A stretch of DNA of 64,000 bases from VRUE01 sp963844395 (GTDB lineage: Bacteria > Actinomycetota > Thermoleophilia > Solirubrobacterales > 70-9): contig CAWJNX010000002.1 in assembly GCA_963844395.1 (NCBI GenBank), positions 1,409,315-1,473,314 on the forward strand. Direction: 5' to 3'. Shown here one piece after another: positions 34,412 to 44,682 of this stretch; position 1 is the stretch's first letter, and each line of letters begins with the position of its first letter. Under the pieces are notes generated by a model. That model searched no databases. It was not told where the DNA came from and worked only from the letters and a program-made list of their open reading frames with translations. Both the position numbers and the translations under genes were made by a program.

Positions 34412-37341
34412 ATGCGGCGCCGCGGCAACCTCTTCGTGCTGCTCTTCGTCCTCGGTCTGATCGCCGTCTCGGCGTTGGTCGTGACGAGCAAGGACACCAA
34501 GCTCGGGCTCGACCTCAAGGGCGGGGTCGAACTCATCTACCAGGGGACGCCGACCGGCAAGGTGAACGAGGTCAGCGGCGAGGACATCGAGCGCTCGATC
34601 GAGATCATCCGCGAGCGGATCGACAAGCTGGGTGTCTCCGAGCCCGAGGTCTCGCGCCTGGGCACCACCGAGATCTCGGTCAGCCTGCCCGACGTCACCA
34701 ACGCCCAACGCGCGATCGACCAGGTCGGCACCACCGCGCAGCTCTACTTCTACGACTGGGAACCGAACCTGATCGGCCGCGAGAAGGCGATCGCCGGCGT
34801 CCCCGGGCGCGAACCGCCGCCGCAGGTGCTCGCCGAAGCGAACCAGGAATGGACGGCGGCTGGCCGCAACCCCGCGAAACGGGAAAACCAGCAGCTGATC
34901 ATCTCCGGCGCCTTCCCGACCGCCTACGCCGCGGTGAAGTTGGCCGCCGAACAGAAACCCGAACCCGACTGCACCGAATGTTCGACCAACAGGACGCGCT
35001 ACTACCTGTTCTCGTCCGACAGCCTCACCAGCTGATTGCCGGGCCGGAGTTCGCCAAGAAGGACCTCTTTATCTCCGCCACCGGCAAGAAACAGGACGTC
35101 AAAGGCGAGGTTCTGACCGTGCCGCCGGGGACGGTCGTCGTCTCCGAGCTGCCCTCCGACGAAGGCGGCTCGGTGATCGAGGACGCGAAACCGGGCTGGT
35201 ACGCGCTGAAGGACCGACCGGCGCTCTCGGGAAGCGACATCACCGATCCGAAGCAGGAAACCGACGAAATCGGCCAGCCGAACGTCACCTTTTCATTCAC
35301 CGATGAGGGGCAGCAGGCGTTCCAGGCGGTGACCCGCCAGATCGCCCAGCGCGGCCAGGCGCGGGCGATCGGTCCGGTCACCGGCCAGCAGGCCGAAGAA
35401 CTCTCCGGCCGCTTCGCTGTCGTCCTCGACAACGAAGTCAAGACGCGGCCACTGATCAACTTCGCCGAGAACCCGGACGGGATCGACGGTCGCACCGGGG
35501 CGCAGATCTCCGGCGGCTTCACCAGCATCCAGGACGCCCAGGACCTGGCGACGATCCTGCAGATCGGTGCCCTGCCGATCAACCTGAAGCTGATCAGCCA
35601 GACGCAGGTCTCGGCGACGCTCGGCGAACAGGCGCTCGACCAGGGGCTCAAGGCCGGCCTGATCGGCCTGATCCTGGTGATCGTCTTCCTGCTCGCCTAC
35701 TACCGCCTGCTGGGGGTCGTGGCGACGCTTGGGCTCGCCGTCTACGCGATCGTCTTCTTCGCCCTGATCAAACTGATCCCGGTCACGATGACCCTGCCGG
35801 GGATCGCCGGGCTGATCCTGACGATCGGCGTCGCGGCCGACTCCAACGTCGTCATCTTCGAGCGGATCAAGGAGGAGGTGCGCGCCGGGCGCAGCCTCAC
35901 CGCCGCGATCGCCGTCGGATACCGACGCGGGATCGCGACGATCATCGACGCCAACGTCATCACCCTGCTGACCGCCTTCATCCTCTTCGTGCTGGCTACG
36001 GCCGGTGTCAAGGGCTTTGCGTTCACCCTCGGCGTCGGCACGATCGTCTCGCTGTTCACCGCGGTCGTCTTCACCCAGGCCCTCTTCGGCATCTTCGGCC
36101 GCGGCCTGCTGAACCTGTCGCCGCGCCTGCTCGGGGCGGGTGAGTCGCAGGTCAGGTGGCACTTCAACTTCATCGGCGCCAGCCGCTGGTTCTTCTCCGC
36201 CTCGGGCGTGATCCTCGTCGTTGGTGCCCTCTCGCTGGCGGTCAGCCAGCTCAACTTCGGCATCGACTTCGAGTCGGGGACGCGTCTCAACTTCGCCCCT
36301 GAGCAGAGCGCCTCGGTCGAAGACGTGCGTTCGGTACTGGAGACGGAGGGATTAGGCGACGCCGAGATCCAGGAGACCGAGAACGATCGCTTCGGCAACG
36401 GTTTCCAGGTGCAGACGGGTGAGCTGCAGCCCGGCGGCGTCACTGAGGTCCGTTCCGCCCTCGATTCGGAGTTCGGCACCCAGCCCGGAAGCTTCGAAAA
36501 CACCAGCGTGGGGCCGACCTTCGGCCAGCAGATCGCCCGCAGCGCCGTCTTCGCGATCATCTTCTCGCTGCTGCTGATCTCCGCCTACGTCGCCTTCCGT
36601 TTCGAAGCGAAGTACGCGGTGCCGGTCCTGATCGCGGTCGCCCACGACATCCTGATCACGGCCGGTGTCTACTCATTGGCGGATCGTGAAGTCACGAGCG
36701 GGACCGTGGCCGCCTTCCTCACCATCCTCGGCTACTCGCTGTACGACACCGTGATCGTCTTCGACCGGATCCGCGAGAACGTGCCGCGAATGCCACGCGC
36801 GGCGTTCTCGCAGATCGTCAATCGCTCGATGAGTGAGGTGCTGACCCGCTCGCTGATCACCGGCCTCTCGGCCGTCTTCCTGGTCACCGTCCTGCTGATC
36901 TTCGGCGGCACCACCCTGCAGGACTTCGCCTTCGCGATGATGGTCGGCATCTTCTCCGGTACCTACTCCTCGATCTTCATCGCCTCTCCGGTGCTCAACG
37001 CCTGGAAGGAACGCGAGCCGGGTTTCGTGCGCAGGCGCGAACGGATCGCTGCCGCCGACGGCAGCGTTCCGGCCTTCGTCGACGACGTCGAGCTGGCCAG
37101 GATCGGCGAGGACACGGCCACCGACGCCGAGATCGAGGAGGAGCTTGCCGCTCAGCAGGAGCCGAAACCGCTGCCAGGCGTGGTGGCGACCGCCGAGCCG
37201 CCGGCCGGCGGCGACGGTGGCGATCCCTTGACGAATGGCGAACCCGCGGCCCCCGATCCTGCCGCGGCAGAGCGCCGCGAGCGCAACCAGAAACGCCGTG
37301 AACGGCGCCAACAGCGTCGTAAGCACGGAAGGAATCGCTGA
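34412..37341 (+). CDS. secDF: SecDF fused protein translocase subunit (frameshifted at about 35020)
   Basis: Accessory membrane unit of the Sec translocon, driven by the proton gradient. SecD starts at ATG 34412 with one membrane helix, then the D1 motif LGLDLKGGVELIYQG, a large periplasmic domain, and helices with GVAADSNVVIFERIKEE. A one-base loss near 35020 interrupts the frame inside the periplasmic domain (reading SDSPHQLIAGPEF when repaired). SecF follows without a stop: FNFIGASRWFFSASG, GIDFESGTRLNF and YDTVIVFDRIRENVPR. About 976 residues in total, with a charged, Arg/Lys-rich C-terminal tail. SecDF fusions are known in Bacillus. Confidence 0.9.
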
Positions 37342-37378
37342 GATGACCACCTCCACGACCATGAAGGTGGTCATCTGA
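37341..37378 (+). other. 12-bp hairpin containing an 11-codon mini-ORF after secDF
   Basis: AGATGACCACCT (37341-37352) pairs exactly with AGGTGGTCATCT (37365-37376) around a 12-nt loop. The hairpin contains a mini-ORF starting at ATG 37343 (MTTSTTMKVVI, stop 37376-37378). That stop overlaps the ATG of the next gene (TGATG), and the start is one base after the secDF stop. It could couple translation from secDF to the next gene. No T-run follows, so it is not a standard terminator. Confidence 0.6.
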
Positions 37379-37644
37379 TGGCGCTGGTCGTCTGGTTCAC
37401 GATGGGGCTCGCCCTCTGGCACTTCACCGTTTTCCTGCCGGATCGCTTTTGGCAGGGGATCGTCGGGGCCCTGCTCGGCGCGACGATCGGTGCGATGGTC
37501 TTCGGCGCGATCGTCCAGGCCGCCACCGGCCGCGGGCTCGGCGAGACCGACCTGGCGACCGCCCTGCTGGCTGTTCCCGGCGTCGCGATTGGCCTCGCAG
37601 TGGTCTGGGCGGTCGGCGTCCGCCAGGAGTCGCAGCAGGCCTGA
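37378..37644 (+). CDS. Small membrane protein of unknown function
   Basis: An 88-residue protein with about three membrane helices: LVVWFTMGLALWHFTVFL, GIVGALLGATIGAMVFGAIV and DLATALLAVPGVAIGLAVVWAVGV. Glycine-rich helix GALLGATIGAMVFG may pack tightly. The ATG overlaps the stop of the upstream mini-ORF. It is adjacent to secDF and probably co-transcribed; a role with the translocon is only a guess from position. Family not recognised. Confidence 0.6.
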   Translation: MALVVWFTMGLALWHFTVFLPDRFWQGIVGALLGATIGAMVFGAIVQAATGRGLGETDLATALLAVPGVAIGLAVVWAVGVRQESQQA

Positions 37645-37646
37645 CC

Positions 37647-37696
37647 GACGTGCCGCAGCTTATGTACCCGTAGCGTCCTCTTAGCTGCGGCACGTC
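37647..37696. repeat. 50-nt palindromic repeat, family A copy 2
   Basis: Arms GACGTGCCGCAGCT (37647-37660) and AGCTGCGGCACGTC (37683-37696) form 14 bp. The loop contains ACCCGTAGCGTCCTCT (37666-37681), matching 15 of 16 bases in copy 1. Both copies are exactly 50 nt and share nine terminal bases at each end, while the inner stem differs. It lies 3 bp after the small membrane-protein gene. Confidence 0.85.
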
Positions 37697-37775
37697 TATC
37701 TGAAGCTGGATCAGGCCGGATTTTGCGTTCGGCTGGGACGGAGGATCCGTCCCAAGGGCTTCCTAGCCTGGCAGC

Positions 37776-40339
37776 GTGTCGAGATCCGCCACCACCTATC
37801 GTTCAAAGGCCTACGAGTACCGCGAGGCGCGGGCGCTTGTCGACGGTCTGGGTCTCAGTGAGCCGGTTGCGATCGCGCTTGTGCGGCGGGGCTACCGCAC
37901 GCTTGAGGCGGCCCGCGAGTTCCTTGCGGCGGCCGAGTCGCATTCGCCGCACGAGTTCCGCTCGATGGCCGATGTCGTCGAGCGGGTGCTGGCGGCGACG
38001 CAGGACGGGCGGCAGATCACCGTCCACGGCGACTTCGACGTCGACGGCGTCTGCGCCACGACGATCCTGGTCGGCGTCCTGCGCGAGCTCGGGGCCGAGT
38101 GCGACTGGCTGATCCCCGACCGGATCGCCGACGGCTACGGGCTCAACGCGGCCAATGTCGAACGCCTCGCGGAGCGAGGAACGCAGCTCTTGATCACGGC
38201 CGACTGCGGCATCACCGCGGTTGACGAGGTCGAGCTTGCCCGCTCGCTCGGGATGGACGTAGTCGTCACCGACCATCATCAGCCCGGTCCGGACCTTCCC
38301 GACTGCCCGATCCTTCATCCGGCTGTGGACGGGTACCCGTTCGAGCAGCTGTGCGGGACCGCCGTTGCTTGGAAGCTGGCCTGTGCTCTGAGGGAGGCGT
38401 CGGGTGGGGGGTCCCCGGGCGCGCCTTCGCGCGGAGTTCCCGGGGACCCCCACCCGACGCCTCCAGCGATCTCGACCTCGTTGCCCTTGCGACGGTCGCT
38501 GACGTAGTTCCCTTGATAGGCGAGAACCGAGCGTTGACGAAGCGCGGGCTAGAAGAGGCAAGGCGGGCGCGCCGGCCGGGAATGCGAGCGCTGATCGAGG
38601 CGGCGCGCTGCGAGCCGACCCAGCTCGACGCCGGCGATCTGGGTTTCAAGCTGGCGCCTCGGATCAACGCGGCGGGTCGTCTCTACCGGGCGGACGCGGG
38701 GGTTGAGCTCTTTCTCACCCAGGACAGCGATCGGGCAGCCGAGATAGCCATGGAGCTGAACCGGGCCAACGCGGAGCGCAGGGCGACCGAGCGGGAAGTC
38801 GACGCGGCCGCCGAGGCGGTGCGGCGTGAGCTCCCAGACGAGCTGCGTGAGGCGCCGGCGCTTGTAGTGGCAGGTGAGGACTGGCACCCGGGCGTGATCG
38901 GCATCGTCGCCTCGCGCCTTGTCGAGCGCCACCACCGGCCAGTCGTCGTCATCTCGCTCGATGGCGATGGCTCGGGGCGAGGCTCGGGGCGCAGCATCCC
39001 GGGCTTCGACCTGCTGGCCGCGCTCGAGGCCTGCTCCGAGCACCTGGTCCGCTTCGGCGGGCACCGCGCCGCCGCTGGGTTGGAGCTGCGGGCGGAGAGC
39101 CTCGATGCCTTCCGCGAGGCGTTCGCGGCTCACGCCGCCGCGCGTGCTCGGGCCCGAGGACCTAGTCCGCACCGAACGGGTCGACGCGATCGTCGGCGGC
39201 GCCGCCCTCGGCCTCGACCTGGCCGAAGACCTCGAGCGCCTCGCCCCGTTCGGCATGGGCAACCCGGGCGTGCGGCTGCTGGTCCCCTCGGCCAGGGTGC
39301 GCGACGTGAGGCCGATGGGGGAGGGCAAGCACTGCCGCTTCAGCCTCCACAGCGGCGGCCACCGGGCGCTGGGGGTCGCCTTCGGCCGGCCTTCGCTCGG
39401 CGTAGGGGAGGAGGAGCCGGTCGACGCTGCGGTGCGGCTCGAGGTGAACCACTGGAACGGCTCGGTCGAGCCGCGGCTGGTGCTGCGCGAGCTGTACCCG
39501 CTCGAGACGGTCTGCCGGTGCCCCGGACGACGAGTGGTGGGGGCGGTTCGAGCGGGAGCTGCGGCTGCCGCTCGATTCGCCGCTGGACGAGCGACGCCGC
39601 CGGGGAGCGGCCGAGCCGGGAGGCGCTTCGCGGCAGCGGCTCCGCCGCCGCGACGATCGCCGAGCTCCTATCCAGCGGCGCCGAGGTGCTCGCCGTCTGC
39701 GCCGACGCCTCGCGGCGGGCAGGGTTGGCCGGTCTGGCCCGCTTCGGCGCTGACGCTCCGCCGCCCGAGTGCGAGCGCTGCGGCAGCTTCGCGGTCGATG
39801 GCCTGCGTCGCCCCGCTGTCGCCGACTACATGGCGCTGGAGCGGGCGCCCAGCCTCGCCCGCGAGTTCACCCATCTCGTCCTCGTCGATCCGCCGCCATC
39901 GGCTCGTCACGAGCGCCTCGTCAATCGTCCGGTCGACGGATGGGCAGGAGGGGAGGGCCATCCGGGGTACCTCCACGAGGCGTGGGAGGAGGTCGAGGTG
40001 ACCGTCGCGCTGGCGGCGCTGGAGGCGCAGCTCGCCAGGCGCCCGGTTCTGATCGCCGCCTTCAGGGACCTACGCGAGGCCGGCGAGGCGAGTGGCGAGG
40101 ACCTGCAGGGGGCGCTGCGGGGCAGCGGGCCGCACCTGCGCGGGCCCGAGGCCGCGGCGCGCTGCTTCCGCGTCCTCGACGAGCTCGGGCTGGTGCAGGG
40201 CTCGCCCGATGGCGGTAGCGGCACGGTCGGGGTCGTATCCTCAAAGGAGACCGATCTGGAGCGCTCGGCGGCATTCCGCGCCTACGGCGCTCTGCACCAG
40301 GAGGCCCTGCGATACCTCGAACGACGCAACAAGCCCTAA
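37776..40339 (+). CDS. recJ: Single-stranded-DNA-specific exonuclease RecJ (palindrome insertion and frameshifts)
   Basis: 5'-3' exonuclease of the DHH family. Starts at GTG 37776. Motifs: VHGDFDVDGVCATTIL (I), ADCGIT (II), VTDHHQPG (III), LATVADVVPLIGENR (IV), and the DHHA1 signature RFGGHRAAAG. A 72-bp palindrome (38393-38464) sits between LACALRE and the motif IV block; with one C restored in its right arm the frame stays open. Further one- or two-base frame changes occur near 39145, 39500 and 39600. The C-terminal third, found by frame joining, is a long extra domain with a CERCG knuckle. Length about 850 residues. Confidence 0.82.
38393..38464. repeat. Palindromic element inside the recJ coding sequence
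   Basis: The left arm (38393-38419, starting GGAGGCGTCGGGTGGGG) and the right arm (38439-38464) are complementary over 26-27 bases, except that the left arm has six G where the right has five C. The loop CGCGCCTTCGCGCGGAGTT also folds. If the missing C were present in the right arm, recJ would stay open and the element would encode a Gly/Pro-rich insertion of about 24 residues. It lies exactly between two conserved RecJ blocks. Confidence 0.85.
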
Positions 40340-40380
40340 CCCAGCGCGATCAGCACGAGCTGCTCGGCGATCTTTTCGCC

Positions 40381-42576
40381 GTGGTCGAGGAGTTCGACTC
40401 GACCGCCGAGGACGCCCCCGCCAACGGCGATGGCGCGCTGGCGAGCGTGGCGATCGACCGCGAGGCGGTAGGGCGCGCCTTCGACTTCGCCTGCGACCGA
40501 CACGCCGACCAGCTGCGCCGTTCCGGTGACGAGTTCATCACCCATCCGGTTGGCGTCGCCCAGATCTGCGCCGGGATGCGGCTCGACACCGAGACGCTCT
40601 GCGCGGCGCTCCTCCACGACACGGTCGAGGACACCAGCGCCAGCCTCGAGGAGATCCGCACCGAGTTCGGCGAGGAGATCGCCAAGTTGGTCGACGGCGT
40701 CACCAAGCTGACCGAGATCACCTTCGAGAGCCGCGACGAGCGGCAGGCGGAGAACTACCGCAAGATGATGGTGGCGATGGCCAGCGACGTCAGGGTGATC
40801 CTGATCAAGCTCGCCGACCGCCTCCACAACATGCGCACGCTCGGCGCGCTGTCAAAGCAGAAGCAGCTGGCCAAGTCGCGCGAGACGCTGGAGATCTACG
40901 CGCCGCTCGCCCACCGGCTGGGGATCCACGCGATCAAATGGGAGCTGGAGGACCTCGCCTTCGCGACCCTTCACCCGCGCAAGTACAAGGAGATCAAACA
41001 GCTGGTCGCCCAGCAGCGCGACGAGCGCGAGGTCTACGTCAACGAGGCGGGCGAGTTCCTCTCCGCGGAGTTGAACAAGCTCGGCATCGCGGCCGAGATC
41101 TCCGGCCGCGCCAAGCACTTCTACTCGATCTACACGAAGATGACGAAGAAGGGTCGCGAGTTCAACGAGATCTTCGACCTGACCGCGATGCGGGTGATCG
41201 TCGGCTCGGTCAAGGACTGCTACGGCGCGATCGGCGTCATCCACTCGCTTTGGAAGCCGCTGCCCGGCCGCTTCAAGGATTTCGTCGCGATGCCGAAGGC
41301 CAACATGTACCAGGCGCTGCACACGACGGTGATCGGACCCGAGGGCAAGCCCCTGGAGATCCAGATCCGCACCGCCGACATGCACAATCTGGCCGAGTAC
41401 GGGATCGCCGCCCACGTCACTTACAAAGAGGGCGGCGGCGGCGACCCACAGCGGGAGAAGATGACTTGGTTGCGGCAGCTGGTCGAGGCCGAGGGCGAGC
41501 AGGACCCGACCGAGTTCCTCGAGTCGCTGAAGGTCGACCTGTTCGAGGATGAGGTCTTCGTCTTCACCCCGAAGGGTGAGGTGAAGAACCTCTCGGCCGG
41601 CTCGACGCCGCTCGACTTCGCTTACGCCGTCCACACCGACGTCGGCCACCGCTGCGTCGGCGCCAAGGTCAATGGCTCGATCGTGCCGCTGCACTACCAG
41701 CTGCGCTCCGGCGACATCGTCGAGGTGCTGACGACTAAACAAAAGCGCGGACCCTCGCGCGACTGGCTGAAGCTGGTGCGGACCAGCCGCGCCCGCAACA
41801 AGATCCGCGCCTTCTTCAAACAGGAACGGCGCGAGGACGCCGAGCGCAACGGCCGCGAGGCGCTCGAGGAGGCGCTGCGCAAGCGCGGCCTGCCGATGCA
41901 GAAGCTGGTCATGTCGCCGCTGCTCGCCGACGTGATCCGCGAGATGGGCTTCCGCAAAGCAACCGACTTCTATATCGCGCTCGGCCAGGGCAAGATCGCG
42001 ACCAAGGCGGTCGCCAACAAGCTGATGCAGCGGCTGAAAGCGGGTGAGGCGGTCGAGGAGGAGGAGCCGCTCGGCCTTCCCGACGGGGCTCGCGAGGACA
42101 CCGCGCGCCGCACCAAGGACGCCTCCAACTACGGGATCAGCGTCAAGGGGGCCGACAACGTCGTGGTGCGGCTCGCCAAGTGCTGCCGCCCAGTGCCCGG
42201 CGACGAGATCGCCGGCTACGTCTCGCTGGGCCGCGGGATCACCATCCACCGCACCGACTGCAAGAACATGAAGGCGCTGAAGCGCGACCCCGAACGGTTC
42301 GTCGAGGTCAGCTGGGACGGCGAGAACGAGGCCTCCTACCGGGTCGAGCTGCAGATCGACGCCTACGACCGCACCCGCCTGCTCGAGGACCTCTCGCGTA
42401 CCTTCGCCGAGGCCGGCATCAACATCGTCGGCGCCAGCTGCATGACCAAGCACCCGATGGTGAAGAACCGCTTCGTGGTCGAGGTCGGCGACACCGAGCA
42501 GCTCAAGCAGTGCATCTCGCGCCTGCGCAACGTCGAGTCGGTCTTCGACGCTTACCGAATCACGCCGGTCAGCTAG
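40381..42576 (+). CDS. rel: Bifunctional (p)ppGpp synthetase/hydrolase
   Basis: Stringent-response enzyme, 731 residues. The hydrolase HD domain (residues about 30-190) is intact with HPVGVAQI, LLHDTVEDT and LADRLHNMRTL. The synthetase domain (about 230-350) has YSIYTKM, MRVIVGSVKDCYGAIGVIH and GRFKDFVAMPKANMYQALHT. TGS (VFVFTPKGEV) and C-terminal ACT (RLLEDLSRTFAEAGINI) domains follow. With both halves complete it should make and degrade (p)ppGpp. Start GTG 40381; recJ ends 41 bp upstream, so it may be in the same unit. Confidence 0.95.
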   Translation: MVEEFDSTAEDAPANGDGALASVAIDREAVGRAFDFACDRHADQLRRSGDEFITHPVGVAQICAGMRLDTETLCAALLHDTVEDTSASLEEIRTEFGEEIAKLVDGVTKLTEITFESRDERQAENYRKMMVAMASDVRVILIKLADRLHNMRTLGALSKQKQLAKSRETLEIYAPLAHRLGIHAIKWELEDLAFATLHPRKYKEIKQLVAQQRDEREVYVNEAGEFLSAELNKLGIAAEISGRAKHFYSIYTKMTKKGREFNEIFDLTAMRVIVGSVKDCYGAIGVIHSLWKPLPGRFKDFVAMPKANMYQALHTTVIGPEGKPLEIQIRTADMHNLAEYGIAAHVTYKEGGGGDPQREKMTWLRQLVEAEGEQDPTEFLESLKVDLFEDEVFVFTPKGEVKNLSAGSTPLDFAYAVHTDVGHRCVGAKVNGSIVPLHYQLRSGDIVEVLTTKQKRGPSRDWLKLVRTSRARNKIRAFFKQERREDAERNGREALEEALRKRGLPMQKLVMSPLLADVIREMGFRKATDFYIALGQGKIATKAVANKLMQRLKAGEAVEEEEPLGLPDGAREDTARRTKDASNYGISVKGADNVVVRLAKCCRPVPGDEIAGYVSLGRGITIHRTDCKNMKALKRDPERFVEVSWDGENEASYRVELQIDAYDRTRLLEDLSRTFAEAGINIVGASCMTKHPMVKNRFVVEVGDTEQLKQCISRLRNVESVFDAYRITPVS

Positions 42577-42618
42577 CCCGTTTTAGGGGTAATACCCCGA
42601 CAATTGTGGTAAAAGGCG

Positions 42619-42652
42619 GGGTCAATTACCTGAATAAAGGCTAAATTGACCC
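42619..42652. promoter_or_regulatory. Palindromic operator-like site before the fic gene
   Basis: GGGTCAATT (42619-42627) is mirrored by AATTGACCC (42644-42652), ending one base before the fic ATG. The 34-bp site sits in an A/T-rich stretch unlike the surrounding DNA. The position fits autoregulation or another repressor covering the start of transcription. Confidence 0.6.
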
Positions 42653-42653
42653 A

Positions 42654-43715
42654 ATGAAGAGCTTTGGCAACATCGAGCTGGTGTTCGCGGGAATGCCCGC
42701 GCGACTGAGCGCCCAGCTCGGACGGATCGACGTCGGCAAGGGCCAGAGGAGCTGTTCGGCGATCAGCTGCCTGAGTTGCTTCGTTCCCTGGCGCAGCAAA
42801 CGCGCGTCGAACTCGATCAGGGCGTCGAACGCGATCGAGGGGATCGACGTCCCGCAGTCGCGCGCCAAGCGGTTGGCAGATGAGACGCCGCCTCGACTGC
42901 GCAATCGCAGCGAGAAGGAATTCGCCGGCTATCGCGATGCGATCGACGCCCTGATGCGAGCGGATCGGCTCGACCCACCGACGCCGGCGCTGATGATGGG
43001 CTTGCACCGCAGTCTCTATGCCTACACCAAGGCTACGGGCGGCCGCCTCAAGCAGGCGGACAACGTCATCGGCGAACGGGACGTTGCCGGCGACGTCCGG
43101 CGGGTGATCTTCGAGCCGCCCGCGTGGCAGTACACCGAGGGTTTGGTCCAGGGCCTCTTCAGCGGGTACCTGCTGATCCAGGATGAACAGGAGGCGCATC
43201 CACTCGTCGCCCTTGCCGCGCTCATCCTCGATCTTCTGGCAATCCACCCCTTCGAGGATGGGAACGGCCGCGTCGCTCGGCTGCTGACCACCCACGAGCT
43301 GCTGAGGCTCGGATACCGAGTCGCCCGCTACGTCAGCATCGAGCAGCGGATCTATGAAGCCAAGAATGGCTACTACGACGCGCTCGAAGAGTCGCAGCGA
43401 GGATGGCACGAGGGAGAGCACTCGATTTGGCCATGGACCGAATACCTCGCCTCGGTTCTCGCCGACTGTTATGCCGACTTCGAGAACAGGGTGGTTGCAG
43501 CGCGCGGCTCGGCCTCGATGACCAAGGCGGAGCGCGTGCGTCACTGGGCCCTGACCTCCGCGCCGGACGAGTTCACGCTGTCCGATGCTCGAAGGGCGGC
43601 GCCGGGGGTCAGCGATCCCACCATCCGGCTGGCGCTGAGGGCGCTCAGGGACGAGGGCAAACTAGAGCCCAAAGGCTCGGGCCGCGGTGCGGTCTGGCGC
43701 CGGCGGCCTCGCTGA
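42654..43715 (+). CDS. Fic-family AMPylating protein, class II (two compensating frameshifts)
   Basis: Fic protein, 353 residues, probably transferring AMP to a protein target. The catalytic motif is HPFEDGNGRVAR (about residues 199-210). An inhibitory motif SNAIEG, matching (S/T)xxxE(G/N), is located before the Fic core (about residue 58), so it is class II with autoinhibition. A C-terminal winged-helix region (FTLSDARRAAPGVSDPTIRLALRAL) suggests DNA binding. Between residues about 29 and 52 the frame is shifted; the other frame gives EELFGDQLPELLRSLAQQTRV, which belongs to the family N terminus, so two indels are inferred. Confidence 0.85.
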   Translation: MKSFGNIELVFAGMPARLSAQLGRIDVGKGQRSCSAISCLSCFVPWRSKRASNSIRASNAIEGIDVPQSRAKRLADETPPRLRNRSEKEFAGYRDAIDALMRADRLDPPTPALMMGLHRSLYAYTKATGGRLKQADNVIGERDVAGDVRRVIFEPPAWQYTEGLVQGLFSGYLLIQDEQEAHPLVALAALILDLLAIHPFEDGNGRVARLLTTHELLRLGYRVARYVSIEQRIYEAKNGYYDALEESQRGWHEGEHSIWPWTEYLASVLADCYADFENRVVAARGSASMTKAERVRHWALTSAPDEFTLSDARRAAPGVSDPTIRLALRALRDEGKLEPKGSGRGAVWRRRPR

Positions 43716-43722
43716 TCCCTGC

Positions 43723-44682
43723 TCAGGCGATGACGGTCAGTGCCTGCGGCGCGATCGCCAGCTCGATCTTCGTGCGCTCGCCGATGTAGTCGCCGTCGAC
43801 CTGGACCGGGAAGGGGCGGGTGGTGCCGTCGTGGGTCTCGGAGGTCGAGCTGACGATTGCCGCTGCGACCCTCTCGAAGTGCTCGATCCGGCGGTGGCGG
43901 GCGGCGGGGCGCTTCTCGCTGAACAGGCGCGGGATCAGGGTTGGCATGTCGCGCTGCGCCGCTCGCTGCAGGACACCCAGCGCGAGGCTGCCGTCGTCGA
44001 AGGCGATTCCCTCGCAGACGCGAACCTGGCGGTCGCCGAAATAGGTCAGCGGATCGGAGTTCTGGGCGAGCGCCGTGATCCCCTGGGCTGTCTTGCCATC
44101 CACCTCGACCCGCAGCCTGACCGGGTTGACCAGATAGCTGCGGTAGAAGGCCGACACCGCGGCCCAGGTGTAGTAGTAGGGGCCGGCGGTCGCCTTCAGC
44201 CGGGGATGGGCGTCGACTCGCCGCACCACGGTGGCGTCGATCCCGGCGCCGCAGGAGAAGACGAAGTGGCGGTCATCGACCACGCCGAGGTCGATCTTGC
44301 GCGGCGCCCACTCGTCGGCAAGCGCCAGCAGGTGCTCGGTGGCGTCGACGACGTCATTAGGGATGCCGAGCGTGCGGCAGACGACGTTGGTAGAGCCCCC
44401 GGGGAGGACGGAGACGGGCACGTCGGTGCCGGCGAGGCCGTTGGCGATCTCGTTCAGGGTGCCGTCGCCGCCGAAGGCGACGACGACGTCATAGCCGTGG
44501 TCGCGAACCTCACGGCCGATCTCCGTCGCGTGGTTCTGCGCCTCGGTGGAGACCGTCTCGACCTCGTAGCGCCCCTGCAGCGCGTAGACCACCAGGTTCT
44601 TGAGCCGGTCTGAGACCGTCGTCGCGTAGGGATTGACGATGATCAGCATCCGCTTCTTGCCGCGCCTACCCGGTCGTCTCAT
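43723..44682 (-). CDS. Diacylglycerol kinase-family lipid kinase
   Basis: A 319-residue enzyme with the DAGK catalytic domain: MLIIVNPYATTVSDRL, VVVAFGGDGTLNEIANGLAG (about residue 68) and VLPGGSTNVVCRTLG, and a C-terminal beta-sandwich. It probably phosphorylates diacylglycerol or another lipid. It may start at the ATG for MLIIVNP (44649); the longer start at 44682 overlaps the upstream MBL gene. It is the last gene of a five-gene minus-strand run that starts with corA. Confidence 0.85.
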   Translation of the reverse strand: MRRPGRRGKKRMLIIVNPYATTVSDRLKNLVVYALQGRYEVETVSTEAQNHATEIGREVRDHGYDVVVAFGGDGTLNEIANGLAGTDVPVSVLPGGSTNVVCRTLGIPNDVVDATEHLLALADEWAPRKIDLGVVDDRHFVFSCGAGIDATVVRRVDAHPRLKATAGPYYYTWAAVSAFYRSYLVNPVRLRVEVDGKTAQGITALAQNSDPLTYFGDRQVRVCEGIAFDDGSLALGVLQRAAQRDMPTLIPRLFSEKRPAARHRRIEHFERVAAAIVSSTSETHDGTTRPFPVQVDGDYIGERTKIELAIAPQALTVIA

